Source of the DNA: T3SED10-47 sp046483725
GTDB lineage: Bacteria > Bipolaricaulota > Bipolaricaulia > Bipolaricaulales > Bipolaricaulaceae
Direction of reading: 5' to 3'
DNA length: 25,942 bases
NCBI GenBank assembly: GCA_046483725.1
Contig: JAWOCQ010000085.1
Location: 1 to 25,942 of the forward strand
A model generated the notes under the pieces. It was not told where the DNA came from. It did not search any database and saw only the letters and a program-made list of their open reading frames with translations. Position 1 is the first letter of the stretch. Every line of letters starts with the position of its first letter. Both the position numbers and the translations under genes were made by a program. Below, piece by piece: positions 15,734 through 22,566 of the stretch.

Positions 15734-16280
15734 CCCAGGCTCCTTCCTTCTCCGGTTCCAGCGCCTGCCTGCATCGGTCGAGCCAGGCCCGTAGGGCTTG
15801 GACTTGATGGCGGCGGAGCTCAAGGCTCAACGTGCCCACCACCGGGTCGTCGCTGGGCAGCGCTCGTTGGCCCGCGAGCCTCCCCTGCAGCCGGCGGAGG
15901 AACTCCTCCTGTGCCGCGAGGAGATGGGGGACTTCGTGGGGGGCGTTGCGCCTCAGGATGTACAGCTTGGCCGGGAATTCCACCCGGATGTGGCGGGCGC
16001 GGCGGACGGGCGCCCGAGCCCAGTCCAAGGCGGCCTTCGTCCCCTCCGGAGTGGCCGCATACTCCACGCGGGGCGGGCGACCCTCGGTGTGGCGCCGGGT
16101 AGAAGTGACCAAACCTTCGTTCTCCAACCGGTGCAGGGTGGCGTAAAGCTGACTCTGGGCCAGTTTCCACACCGGACTGAGAGCGCTTGTGAACCGCTCG
16201 CGCAGTGCGTACCCGTGGCAAGGGCCGGACAAAAGGAGTCCGAGGACTGCGTAGCCGAGCGACGTGTCGAATCCCTTCAC
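15723..16280 (-). CDS. PadR-family transcriptional regulator
   Basis: 185 residues from GTG at 16280, preceded by 'aaggaggaagg'. The N-terminal winged helix-turn-helix is clear: 'YAVLGLLLSGPCHGYALRE', 'LAQSQLYATLHRLENEGLV' and the wing 'RPPRVEYAATPEG'. A C-terminal helical PadR_C/Vir-type region (about 95-175, 'LLAAQEEFLRRLQGRLAG') should form the dimer and ligand pocket. PadR proteins are usually repressors released by small aromatic or amphipathic ligands. It is first in the operon with the importer and divergent from the large repeat protein, so autoregulation of the shared intergenic region is likely. The inducer is unknown. Confidence 0.92.
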   Translation of the reverse strand: MKGFDTSLGYAVLGLLLSGPCHGYALRERFTSALSPVWKLAQSQLYATLHRLENEGLVTSTRRHTEGRPPRVEYAATPEGTKAALDWARAPVRRARHIRVEFPAKLYILRRNAPHEVPHLLAAQEEFLRRLQGRLAGQRALPSDDPVVGTLSLELRRHQVQALRAWLDRCRQALEPEKEGAWDAQ

Positions 16281-16291
16281 CCTTCCTCCTT

Positions 16292-16335
16292 GGAATATTC
16301 CGCTCTAGAATAACGGGGCCCGGCTGCACTGTCTA
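16292..16335 (-). promoter_or_regulatory. Promoter and dyad upstream of padR operon
   Basis: Read on the minus strand, TAGACA (complement of 16330-16335; one mismatch to TTGACA), 17-bp spacer, TATTCT (complement of 16307-16312). Just downstream, at 16292-16301, lies the perfect palindrome ggaatattcc, near the expected transcription start and the padR ribosome-binding site: a plausible operator position for autorepression. Confidence 0.5.
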
Positions 16336-16384
16336 CCCTTTTGCCGCCTGGAGGCAACAAGACATCCATATGCTGTAGGAATAC

Positions 16385-16418
16385 TTGCCAGGAAGACTCC
16401 CGCTAGACTACACTGTAG
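16385..16418 (+). promoter_or_regulatory. Candidate promoter with overlapping dyad for the repeat protein
   Basis: TTGCCA (16385-16390), 18-bp spacer, TACACT (16409-16414). The -10 is covered by the dyad CTACA-c-TGTAG (16408-16418), an arrangement expected of a repressor site. PadR is encoded divergently and is the natural candidate. A leader of about 90 nt follows. Confidence 0.45.
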
Positions 16419-16463
16419 ACAATCACGCCACATAAAAGCGGTTTGGAAGCCGACATAGAGACC

Positions 16464-16489
16464 CACCGAAGTCATTGCCACATTCGGTG
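16464..16489 (+). repeat. Leader hairpin upstream of the repeat protein
   Basis: caccgaa (16464-16470) and ttcggtg (16483-16489) form a perfect 7-bp stem with a 12-nt loop in the 5' leader, about 22 nt before the start codon. No T-run follows. Its role is unknown. Confidence 0.5.
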
Positions 16490-16511
16490 ACGCAGGCCGG
16501 GAGGTGCGGCT

Positions 16512-19388
16512 ATGTACAGTGAATGGAAGCGCGCTGCAGTGTGGGCACTGGCACTTATCGTGCTGGTGGCCGGAGGAGGAGCCGTCCAGTGTGAGGCGGC
16601 CGACAACGGGTCTGGGGGCCAGGGAGAAACCCACGGGCTGGTGGTAGGAAGTACGTCCGGCGGTAGCGTAATCGTGCCCGGGGAGGATTACTTCTCCTAC
16701 CGGCACGCCACGGTGGTCGACCTGGTGGCGGAGGCCGAGGAAGGCTATCGGTTCGTTGCTTGGACGGGCGAGGTCGAGGAGATCGAGGATCCCGCCGCCT
16801 CGCACACGACCATCACCATGCTTAGCGACTACGAGATCGAAGCCGTGTTCGAGCGCATCATCTATAGGGTCACCGCCGCGTCGGGCAGACACGGAACGAC
16901 CGAGCCCGCAGGCGAGGTGGAAGTAGCACACGGTGAGGACAAGATGTTCACCATCACGCCGAACGAGGGCTACCGCATCGCCGACGTGCGCCTCACGGTG
17001 AACGATGAGAAACGCTCCGTGTACGATGAACTGGAATTCAAGAACGACGAGGCCGTTTTTGTCCTCGAGGAGGTGCGCACCGATTACGTGCTCTTTGCCG
17101 AGTTCGAGTCCATCATTTATACGCTCACCATCGAAAGCACAGAAGGCGGTCAGGTCACCGAACCGGGGGAGACAAGCTTCACCTACAACCACGGCACCGA
17201 AGTCGAGCTCTCCGTCAGGCCGGAGCCGCTGTACCGGTTCGCGGGCTGGACCGGCGACACCTATGCCATCGAGGACCGCAGGGCAAAAGCGACCACCATC
17301 ACCATGTACGATGACTACGAAATCACCGCCGAGTTCGATTTCGACCCGCTAGAACTGCGCGTCTCCAGCACAGACGGCGGCAGCGTCGACATGCCGGGAG
17401 AGGGTCGGTTTCCCTACGACGAGGGTGAACAGGTCCCGCTGCAGGCTGCGGCCGAGGAGGGTTACCAGTTTGTCGGCTGGCGCGGGGACATTGAAGCGAT
17501 CGACGATCCCGATGCTCACGAGACCACCATCGAGATGCATGAGGACTACAAGATCAAGGCCGCCTTCGCTGTAGCCGAGTACGACCTCGACGTCGAAAGC
17601 ACGGAGGGCGGAACGGTCACCGTCCCCGGCGAGGGCGTATACAGATACGAGCACACGACGCGGGTGTCTCTCCGCGTGAGTGCCGATGAGGGCTACGCGT
17701 TCGTCGGCTGGCGTGGAGACGTCGACACGATCGCCGATCCGGAGGCCACGCGTACCGCGCTAGACATGCGCGGCAATTACGCGATCACCGCTGAGTTTGC
17801 GTCGGTTCCCCGCGAGCTCGAACTGGCGAGCACAGAGGGCGGCGAAGTGCGTGACCCAGGCGAGGGCACCTTCACCTACGAGCACGGCGACGAGGTGGCC
17901 CTATCGGCCGAAGCCGACACGGGATATGTGTTCGTCCGCTGGGGTGGGGACATTGGGGAAGTGGCCGACACGGGCGCCGAGGACACCACCATCGCCATGC
18001 GGGATGATTACGAGATCGCGGCGGAATTCGAACGCAAGGTCGTCGAGCTGGACGTGACAAGTACCGAGGGCGGACAGGTGACCGCGCCCGATGAACCGAT
18101 GTTCCGCTACGACTATGGGGAGGAGGTTTCCCTGTCGGTTAAGGCCGAGGAGGGCTACGAGTTCGTCGGTTGGACCGGCGATATCGAGACGATCACCCAT
18201 CCCGACTCGGAAGACACCGAGATCGAGATGCTGGACAACTACACCATCACGGCCGAGTTCAGTCCAAAGGAGTACGAGCTCACGGTCCGCTCCACCACCG
18301 GCGGCAAGGGTGTCGAGCCCGGCGAGCGGACCTTCACCTACGAGCACGGCACGACGGTGGACCTGTGGGTTGAGGCCGAGGAGGGCTACGAGTTCGTCGG
18401 TTGGATCGGCGATATCGAGACGATCGTCGATCCCGACTCGGAAGAGACCGAGATCGAGATGGTGGCCGACTGCGCCATCACGGCCGAGTTCGAGCTGAAG
18501 GAATATGAGCTCGAGCTCGACAGCACGGCGGGCGGCGAAGTGTTCTTGCCCGGCGAACGGACGTTCCACTATGAGCACGGTCATGAGGTGCCCCTACGGG
18601 CCGTAGCCACCGGCGGGTACCGGTTCACCCGCTGGACCGGTGATATCGCGTACATCGCCGATCCCGACTCCGAGAACACTACGGTGGAGATGCGCGACGA
18701 CTACGAGATCGTGGCCGAGTTCGAGTTGATCACGCTTGACCCCGATGAGTCCATCCAAGACGCCATCGACCGCGCCGAGGCTGGGGACGTGATTGGCTTG
18801 GGCCCGGGCGAATGGCAGGAGGACCTGTACATCAACAAGGACGTCATTCTCAGAGGTCAGGGAGCCGGGGAGACCGTGATCCGCTCTGCGGCCCACGACC
18901 GCCCCGTAATCGAGATCGCCAACGACGGGCAGGGTAGGTCACCACAGGTAGAGATACGGGATCTGACGGTCACCGGCGGCCGGAAGGCCGAGGGCTATGG
19001 CCTGCTCATCAAGGACTCGGCACAGGTGACGATCAGCGAGGGCCACATCACCGACAACACCCACGGGATCATGTTGTGGTTGCAGCCGACCGTGACGATC
19101 AGGGACAGCAAGATCGCCGAGAACAGGGAGGACGGAATCGTCCTGTCCTTCTACTGCGATGCCACCCTGGAGCGGAACACGATCCAAGCAAACGGCAGGT
19201 ACGGGGTTTCGCTCTACCAACGGCCATGCTTTGACGTGGGCCTCTACTTCAGGGGCAGCGTCAGCGGTGCGGGCAACACCATCCCCGGGCCGAGAGAGCC
19301 CGACGCCAACGAACGCAGCGCTGTGTGCCCGAGCGAGCTCGAGTTCCTCAAGACGGACGAGGGCGGGGAGTGGCACGCGCCCCGCTGA
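16512..19388 (+). CDS. Secreted InlB-type repeat protein with C-terminal beta-helix domain
   Basis: 958 residues; ATG follows 'cgggaggtg'. Residues 1-30 are a signal peptide ('WALALIVLVAGGGAV'). Residues about 40-738 contain nine tandem modules of about 77 residues, each with an 'STxGGxVxxPGE' opening, a 'YEHGxxVxL' strand, 'EEGYxFVGWxGDIExI' and a closing 'DDYEIxAEFE', the divergent InlB B-repeat/Flg_new_2-type pattern. The second module (116-200) is longer and divergent. Residues about 739-958 form a NosD/pectate-lyase-like right-handed beta-helix ('SIQDAIDRAEAGDVIGLGPG', 'HGIMLWLQPTVTIRDSKI', 'YGVSLYQRPCFD'). There are no catalytic residues to name; adhesion or a glycan-binding surface role is likely. 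The whole protein is acidic and its codon choice is richer in gcc/gac/acc than its neighbours. It is divergent from padR. Confidence 0.88.
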   Translation: MYSEWKRAAVWALALIVLVAGGGAVQCEAADNGSGGQGETHGLVVGSTSGGSVIVPGEDYFSYRHATVVDLVAEAEEGYRFVAWTGEVEEIEDPAASHTTITMLSDYEIEAVFERIIYRVTAASGRHGTTEPAGEVEVAHGEDKMFTITPNEGYRIADVRLTVNDEKRSVYDELEFKNDEAVFVLEEVRTDYVLFAEFESIIYTLTIESTEGGQVTEPGETSFTYNHGTEVELSVRPEPLYRFAGWTGDTYAIEDRRAKATTITMYDDYEITAEFDFDPLELRVSSTDGGSVDMPGEGRFPYDEGEQVPLQAAAEEGYQFVGWRGDIEAIDDPDAHETTIEMHEDYKIKAAFAVAEYDLDVESTEGGTVTVPGEGVYRYEHTTRVSLRVSADEGYAFVGWRGDVDTIADPEATRTALDMRGNYAITAEFASVPRELELASTEGGEVRDPGEGTFTYEHGDEVALSAEADTGYVFVRWGGDIGEVADTGAEDTTIAMRDDYEIAAEFERKVVELDVTSTEGGQVTAPDEPMFRYDYGEEVSLSVKAEEGYEFVGWTGDIETITHPDSEDTEIEMLDNYTITAEFSPKEYELTVRSTTGGKGVEPGERTFTYEHGTTVDLWVEAEEGYEFVGWIGDIETIVDPDSEETEIEMVADCAITAEFELKEYELELDSTAGGEVFLPGERTFHYEHGHEVPLRAVATGGYRFTRWTGDIAYIADPDSENTTVEMRDDYEIVAEFELITLDPDESIQDAIDRAEAGDVIGLGPGEWQEDLYINKDVILRGQGAGETVIRSAAHDRPVIEIANDGQGRSPQVEIRDLTVTGGRKAEGYGLLIKDSAQVTISEGHITDNTHGIMLWLQPTVTIRDSKIAENREDGIVLSFYCDATLERNTIQANGRYGVSLYQRPCFDVGLYFRGSVSGAGNTIPGPREPDANERSAVCPSELEFLKTDEGGEWHAPR
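17571..18726 (+). repeat. 231-bp tandem repeat units in the repeat-protein gene
   Basis: Modules recur every 231 nt (77 codons). Units 7 and 8 are nearly identical at the DNA level over about 88 nt (18143-18230 versus 18374-18461), both beginning 'gccgaggagggctacgag', while older units agree mainly at protein level. This points to recent duplication or gene conversion within the array. Confidence 0.85.
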
Positions 19389-19400
19389 GTGCCCGCAAGA

Positions 19401-19455
19401 GTTCCCCGACGTTGCGCCGGGTCAGGACGGTACATGTGGCGCAGCGTCGGGGAAC
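19401..19455. repeat. 18-bp inverted repeat downstream of the repeat protein
   Basis: gttccccgacgttgcgcc (19401-19418) pairs with 19438-19455 over 18 positions with a single G-T wobble and a 19-nt loop. It begins 12 nt after the stop codon. It has no T-run, so it is not a classic intrinsic terminator, but may protect the mRNA 3' end or block readthrough. Confidence 0.7.
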
Positions 19456-19709
19456 CCCTACAGCGTCCAGTAGGCAACCGGGCGCTACCCGATCCGTGGA
19501 TACAATGGCCCCTATCCTACAATGTGGTCCCCTAGCTACTGCGAAATTGTTTGTGGGGGTCGAAAGGAGCATGAAGGCCCCGTGTTTCTCGTGGGCGACG
19601 GGGAGGGCACGGCGTGACTGGCGCAGTCTTAGGAGCGTTGACGATTGCTCCAAACAACGCCAGGCATGACACAGGCTGGAACTACAGACCAATTCATCGT
19701 TTCCGACGC
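19456..19709. other. Intergenic region without a confident gene
   Basis: About 250 nt between the large hairpin and the tRNA. It contains two TACAAT boxes (19501-19506 and 19518-19523) without convincing -35 partners, and a 32-codon frame from ATG 19571 (after 'aaaggagc', spacing too short) that resembles nothing known. Short dyads ccccgt/acgggg and ggagc/gctcc are present. No gene is claimed. Confidence 0.4.
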
Positions 19710-19783
19710 TGGCTGGGAGAGGAGGATTCGAACCTCCACTGGCAGCTCCAGAGGCTGCTGGCCTACCGTTAGCCGATCTCCCA
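19710..19783 (-). tRNA. tRNA-Gln(CUG)
   Basis: Minus-strand cloverleaf: acceptor TGGGAGA/TCTCCCA, D-stem GGCT/GGCC, anticodon stem GCAGC/GCTGC around loop CTCTGGA (anticodon CTG, reading CAG), T-stem GGAGG/CCTCC with loop TTCGAAT, discriminator G, and an encoded CCA end (19710-19712). A matching promoter lies immediately upstream. Confidence 0.96.
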
Positions 19784-19794
19784 GGTTCAGGTTC

Positions 19795-19823
19795 ATGGTA
19801 GCCCCTTGTGCGCTCCAGCTCAA
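19795..19823 (-). promoter_or_regulatory. Promoter for tRNA-Gln
   Basis: On the minus strand TTGAGC (complement of 19818-19823), 17-bp spacer, TACCAT (complement of 19795-19800), 11 nt before the tRNA 5' end. Confidence 0.6.
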
Positions 19824-19826
19824 GTG

Positions 19827-19856
19827 TTGGGCTCGCCGGCGCAAGTTGGCTACAAT
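19827..19856 (+). promoter_or_regulatory. Promoter for the Memo-family gene
   Basis: TTGGGC (19827-19832), 18-bp spacer, TACAAT (19851-19856). The expected start of transcription (about 19863) nearly coincides with the ATG at 19865, and there is no Shine-Dalgarno sequence, suggesting leaderless mRNA. The tRNA-Gln promoter is back to back with it. Confidence 0.6.
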
Positions 19857-19864
19857 GCAAGAAT

Positions 19865-20713
19865 ATGACCATTCGGCGTACCTGTGCAGCGGGCACATTC
19901 TACCCTGCCGACTCGGCTCGGCTGAGAGAGGAGGTTGAGCGGTGTTTCGGGGAGGCGCTTTCCGAGCTCTCTGAGGGTGGCCGTTCGCTTTCATACCCGT
20001 TCGGTTTGGTAGTACCTCACGCCGGGTATCGTTACTCGGGGGAAGTGGCCGCGTTGGGCTACCGAGAGGTGTACGAGCAAGGGCGTCCCGAGGTGGTAGT
20101 GCTGATTGGGGCCAATCACACAGGGTTGGGGGCACCGCTTTCGGTGGCCCCGGAGGAGGCGTGGGACACACCTCTGGGTCCGCTTCCGGTGGACGGGGAG
20201 CTGGCCGACCGCCTGGTGTTGGCCTGGGGGGCCGAGCGGGATGGCCTTCCGTTTGCCCAGGAGCACTCGGTGGAGGTGCAGCTGCCCTTTTTGCGTTACC
20301 TGTTCGGTGAGGTGCCGATTGTTCCGGTAGTGGCCCAGTTTATGCCTGCTGAGCCTGCGCGACGAGCCGGGGAAACCCTGGCCAAGGCGGTGGAGGGACG
20401 GGGGGCGCTGCTGGTCGCGTCTAGCGACTTCACCCACCACGAGCCGCAGTCGACCGCCGAGGCACGGGACCGACTGGCGTTGGGGCACATTCTTAATCTG
20501 GACCTTGATGGTTTCCTGAGTGCTGTGGCCCGGGAACGGATCACCATCTGCGGCCCGGGGGCGATCGCCGTGCTGATTGGCGCGGCCCGGCGGTTGGGTC
20601 TGTTCGGTGCCCAACGACTGGCCTATCGGACTTCGGGAGACGTGGTCGGCATCTGGGAGCAGGTTGTGGGCTATGCGGCAGTGGCGCTGAGGCAGGTGGA
20701 CGATGTTGCATAG
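19865..20713 (+). CDS. amrB: Memo/AmmeMemoRadiSam system protein B
   Basis: 282 residues of the MEMO1 family, related to class III dioxygenases. Conserved motifs are 'PHAGYRYSG' (about 48-56), 'IGANHTGLG' (about 80), 'EHSVEVQLPFLRYLFG' (about 130) and 'VASSDFTHHEP' (about 187), holding the His/Asp/Cys-like metal-site positions of the fold. In many bacteria and archaea it accompanies an AMMECR1 protein and a radical SAM enzyme; neither is in this window, so its partner is elsewhere or absent. Start ATG 19865 is chosen because 'MTIRRTCAAGTFYPAD' is the normal N-terminus; no ribosome-binding site is present. The 3' end overlaps yicC by 11 nt. Confidence 0.93.
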   Translation: MTIRRTCAAGTFYPADSARLREEVERCFGEALSELSEGGRSLSYPFGLVVPHAGYRYSGEVAALGYREVYEQGRPEVVVLIGANHTGLGAPLSVAPEEAWDTPLGPLPVDGELADRLVLAWGAERDGLPFAQEHSVEVQLPFLRYLFGEVPIVPVVAQFMPAEPARRAGETLAKAVEGRGALLVASSDFTHHEPQSTAEARDRLALGHILNLDLDGFLSAVARERITICGPGAIAVLIGAARRLGLFGAQRLAYRTSGDVVGIWEQVVGYAAVALRQVDDVA

Positions 20714-21563
20714 CATGACCGGCTATGGGCGAGGGGTAGCCGAAGAGGATGGCTTCACGACGCAGGTTGAGCTGCGCAGCGTGAATCACCGTTTTCTGGA
20801 GACCCGGGTGCGGGGCCTGGGGAACCTGCCCCAGCTGGCGCGGCGGTGCGAGCAGCTGTTGCGGGGCCGCTTCGCCCGGGGGGCGTTGGAGCTTACCGTT
20901 CGTTGGGAAAAGGACGGTGAGGCACGCCCGAAGCGGTTGAACTTCGCGGCGGCTCGGCGCTATAGCGAGGGGCTGAAGGCGCTTGCGGCGGTTATAGAGA
21001 CAGAGGAGCAGCCGCGTATTGACCACCTGATCAGGCTTGGGGTATTCGAAGAGGAGGAGCCCGAGCTGGAAAGCCTGTGGTCTCCTTTGGCGGACGCGTT
21101 GGAGCAAGCGAGTCGGGAGCTGGATGAGTCCCGTGCGGCGGAGGGAAAACGTCTGGGGGAGGCGCTGCAGCGTGAGCTGCACGCCATGGGACCGCTCCTG
21201 GAGAGGGCGGCCCAGTTGGCCGCTGAGGAAAGGCAAGGTTTGGAAGAGCAACTGAGGGAGCGACTACAGCGTATGGATGTGGAGATGGACCCCGGGCGGT
21301 CAGAGACGGAACTGGCACTGTGGGCTGAGCGAGGGGATGTGCAGGAGGAGATGGATCGCCTTCGCTCCCATGTAGATCGTTTGCGGGAAGTGATGGAGGG
21401 GGAGGGGTCGGTGGGGCGGGAGTTGGAGTTCTTGGCGCAGGAGGTGGCCCGCGAGGCAGGCACTGTGGGCGCCAAGGCCCGCGGGCAGGGACTCTCCCGG
21501 GTGGCGCTGGATCTCCGGGTGGTGGCCGAACGCATCCGGGAGCAGGCCAGAAACGTGCAGTAG
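20703..21563 (+). CDS. yicC: YicC family endoribonuclease/stress protein
   Basis: 286 residues, typical length. N-terminal signature 'HSMTGYGRG' and 'ELRSVNHRFLETRVRG', then a long charged helical middle and the C-terminal DUF1732 region, 'DVQEEMDRLRSHVDRL' and 'GRELEFLAQEVAREAGTVGAK'. YicC proteins have been described as endoribonucleases acting on small RNA. It overlaps the Memo gene by 11 nt and is followed by gmk, the common yicC-gmk order. Confidence 0.95.
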   Translation: MLHSMTGYGRGVAEEDGFTTQVELRSVNHRFLETRVRGLGNLPQLARRCEQLLRGRFARGALELTVRWEKDGEARPKRLNFAAARRYSEGLKALAAVIETEEQPRIDHLIRLGVFEEEEPELESLWSPLADALEQASRELDESRAAEGKRLGEALQRELHAMGPLLERAAQLAAEERQGLEEQLRERLQRMDVEMDPGRSETELALWAERGDVQEEMDRLRSHVDRLREVMEGEGSVGRELEFLAQEVAREAGTVGAKARGQGLSRVALDLRVVAERIREQARNVQ

Positions 21564-21577
21564 CTGTGGTCGCCCCG

Positions 21578-22213
21578 ATGCACGAGCCGAGCAATGAGTT
21601 TCTGCCTTGTGGTTGGGAAGTGCAGGGCCGGCGGGGAATTGCTCTGGTGGTCGCGGGCCCTTCCGGGGCGGGGAAGTCCTCGGTCATCGAGGAAATCTTG
21701 CGGCGTGATTCCGGCCTTTCTTTCTCGGTATCAGCGACGACCCGCGCTCGCCGCCCCGACGAGGTTCATGGGCGCGACTACTACTTCATGTCGTCGGAAG
21801 GTTTCCAACAGATGGCGGATTCGGGAGAGCTCTTGGAGTGGGCGGAGTACCACGGGAGGCGTTACGGAACCCTTCGGTCGGAGGTCGAAAGTCGGCTGGC
21901 CACAGGCCAAGACGTGCTGTTGAACGTGGAGGTAAAGGGGGCGCTCGCCATTCGGGCGGCGGAGCTCGTCTACCCGGTTGTTCTGGTGTTCCTCGTCCCC
22001 CCCGACCGGGAGGAGCTTGCGCGGCGGCTGCGGGGCCGGGGAACCGAGTCTCGCGAGGAGCTGGATAAGCGGATGGCCATTGCCGAGGAGGAGATAACCT
22101 ATATACCGTCTTTTAACTTCTTAGTCGTCAACGAGCGGGTTGAGCTTGCGGCCCAGCGGATCCAGAGTGTTCTCACCGCGGAGCGGTGTCGCGTCGTACG
22201 GTGCCCCGCGTAG
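21578..22213 (+). CDS. gmk: Guanylate kinase
   Basis: 211 residues from ATG. It phosphorylates GMP to GDP. P-loop 'VVAGPSGAGKSSV' (about 28-40), GMP-binding segment 'SATTRARRPDEVHGRDYYF' (about 54-72), 'LEWAEYHGRRYGT' and lid/Arg residues 'RRLRGRGTES'. It carries about 20 extra N-terminal residues compared with most enzymes ('MHEPSNEFLPCGWEVQGRR'); an in-frame GTG at 21566 and GTG inside the extension are alternatives, and none has a good ribosome-binding site. It overlaps acpS by 28 nt. rpoZ, often next to gmk, is missing here. Confidence 0.95.
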   Translation: MHEPSNEFLPCGWEVQGRRGIALVVAGPSGAGKSSVIEEILRRDSGLSFSVSATTRARRPDEVHGRDYYFMSSEGFQQMADSGELLEWAEYHGRRYGTLRSEVESRLATGQDVLLNVEVKGALAIRAAELVYPVVLVFLVPPDREELARRLRGRGTESREELDKRMAIAEEEITYIPSFNFLVVNERVELAAQRIQSVLTAERCRVVRCPA

Positions 22214-22566
22214 GGATCGACCTGGTGGATGTGGCCCGGATCAGGCGCCTGGCCTGGCGGTTCGGCCGTGGCGGCCTGGCCAGGTTGTTTACAGCCCGGG
22301 AGCTTGACTATGCATATGCGTCTTCCCGCCTATGTTACCAGCGTCTGGCGGCGCGACTTGCGGCCAAGGAGGCATTTATCAAGGCGTGGGGAGTACCTGT
22401 GCCCTTGCGCAAGATCGAGGTTGTCAAGCGCGAAGGCGTGCCGTTCATCCATCACGCAGGTTATGACTACCCGGTTTCTATCTCGCACACAAAGGAAATT
22501 GCCGTTGCTGTAACCGCTTGGGAGACTAGCGGTCGGGGTCCTCAGGCTCGTCCTCAGGGTCGCTGA
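22186..22566 (+). CDS. acpS: Holo-[acyl-carrier-protein] synthase
   Basis: 126 residues. It transfers 4'-phosphopantetheine from CoA to acyl carrier protein. Motifs: 'GIDLVDVARI' (metal-binding Asp), 'FTARELDYA', 'LAARLAAKEAFIKAWG' (catalytic Glu/Lys) and 'YPVSISHTKEIAVAVTAWE' at the end of the fold. Start GTG 22186 is the longest option; GTG 22201 would start closer to the family norm. The last 12 codons after the conserved fold ('SGRGPQARPQGR') read through the opposite-strand end of rpsA, a 41-nt tail-to-tail overlap. Confidence 0.92.
   Translation: MSRRTVPRVGIDLVDVARIRRLAWRFGRGGLARLFTARELDYAYASSRLCYQRLAARLAAKEAFIKAWGVPVPLRKIEVVKREGVPFIHHAGYDYPVSISHTKEIAVAVTAWETSGRGPQARPQGR

Noticed and set aside
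16281..16511. Cobalamin riboswitch upstream of the importer operon
   Set aside because: The region is short, and no B12-box-like segment or multi-stem layout was recognised; a PadR gene starts the operon instead.
19571..19669. 32-codon frame beginning at ATG 19571 as a small protein gene
   Set aside because: The ribosome-binding sequence is too close to the ATG, there is no convincing promoter pair and no recognisable similarity.
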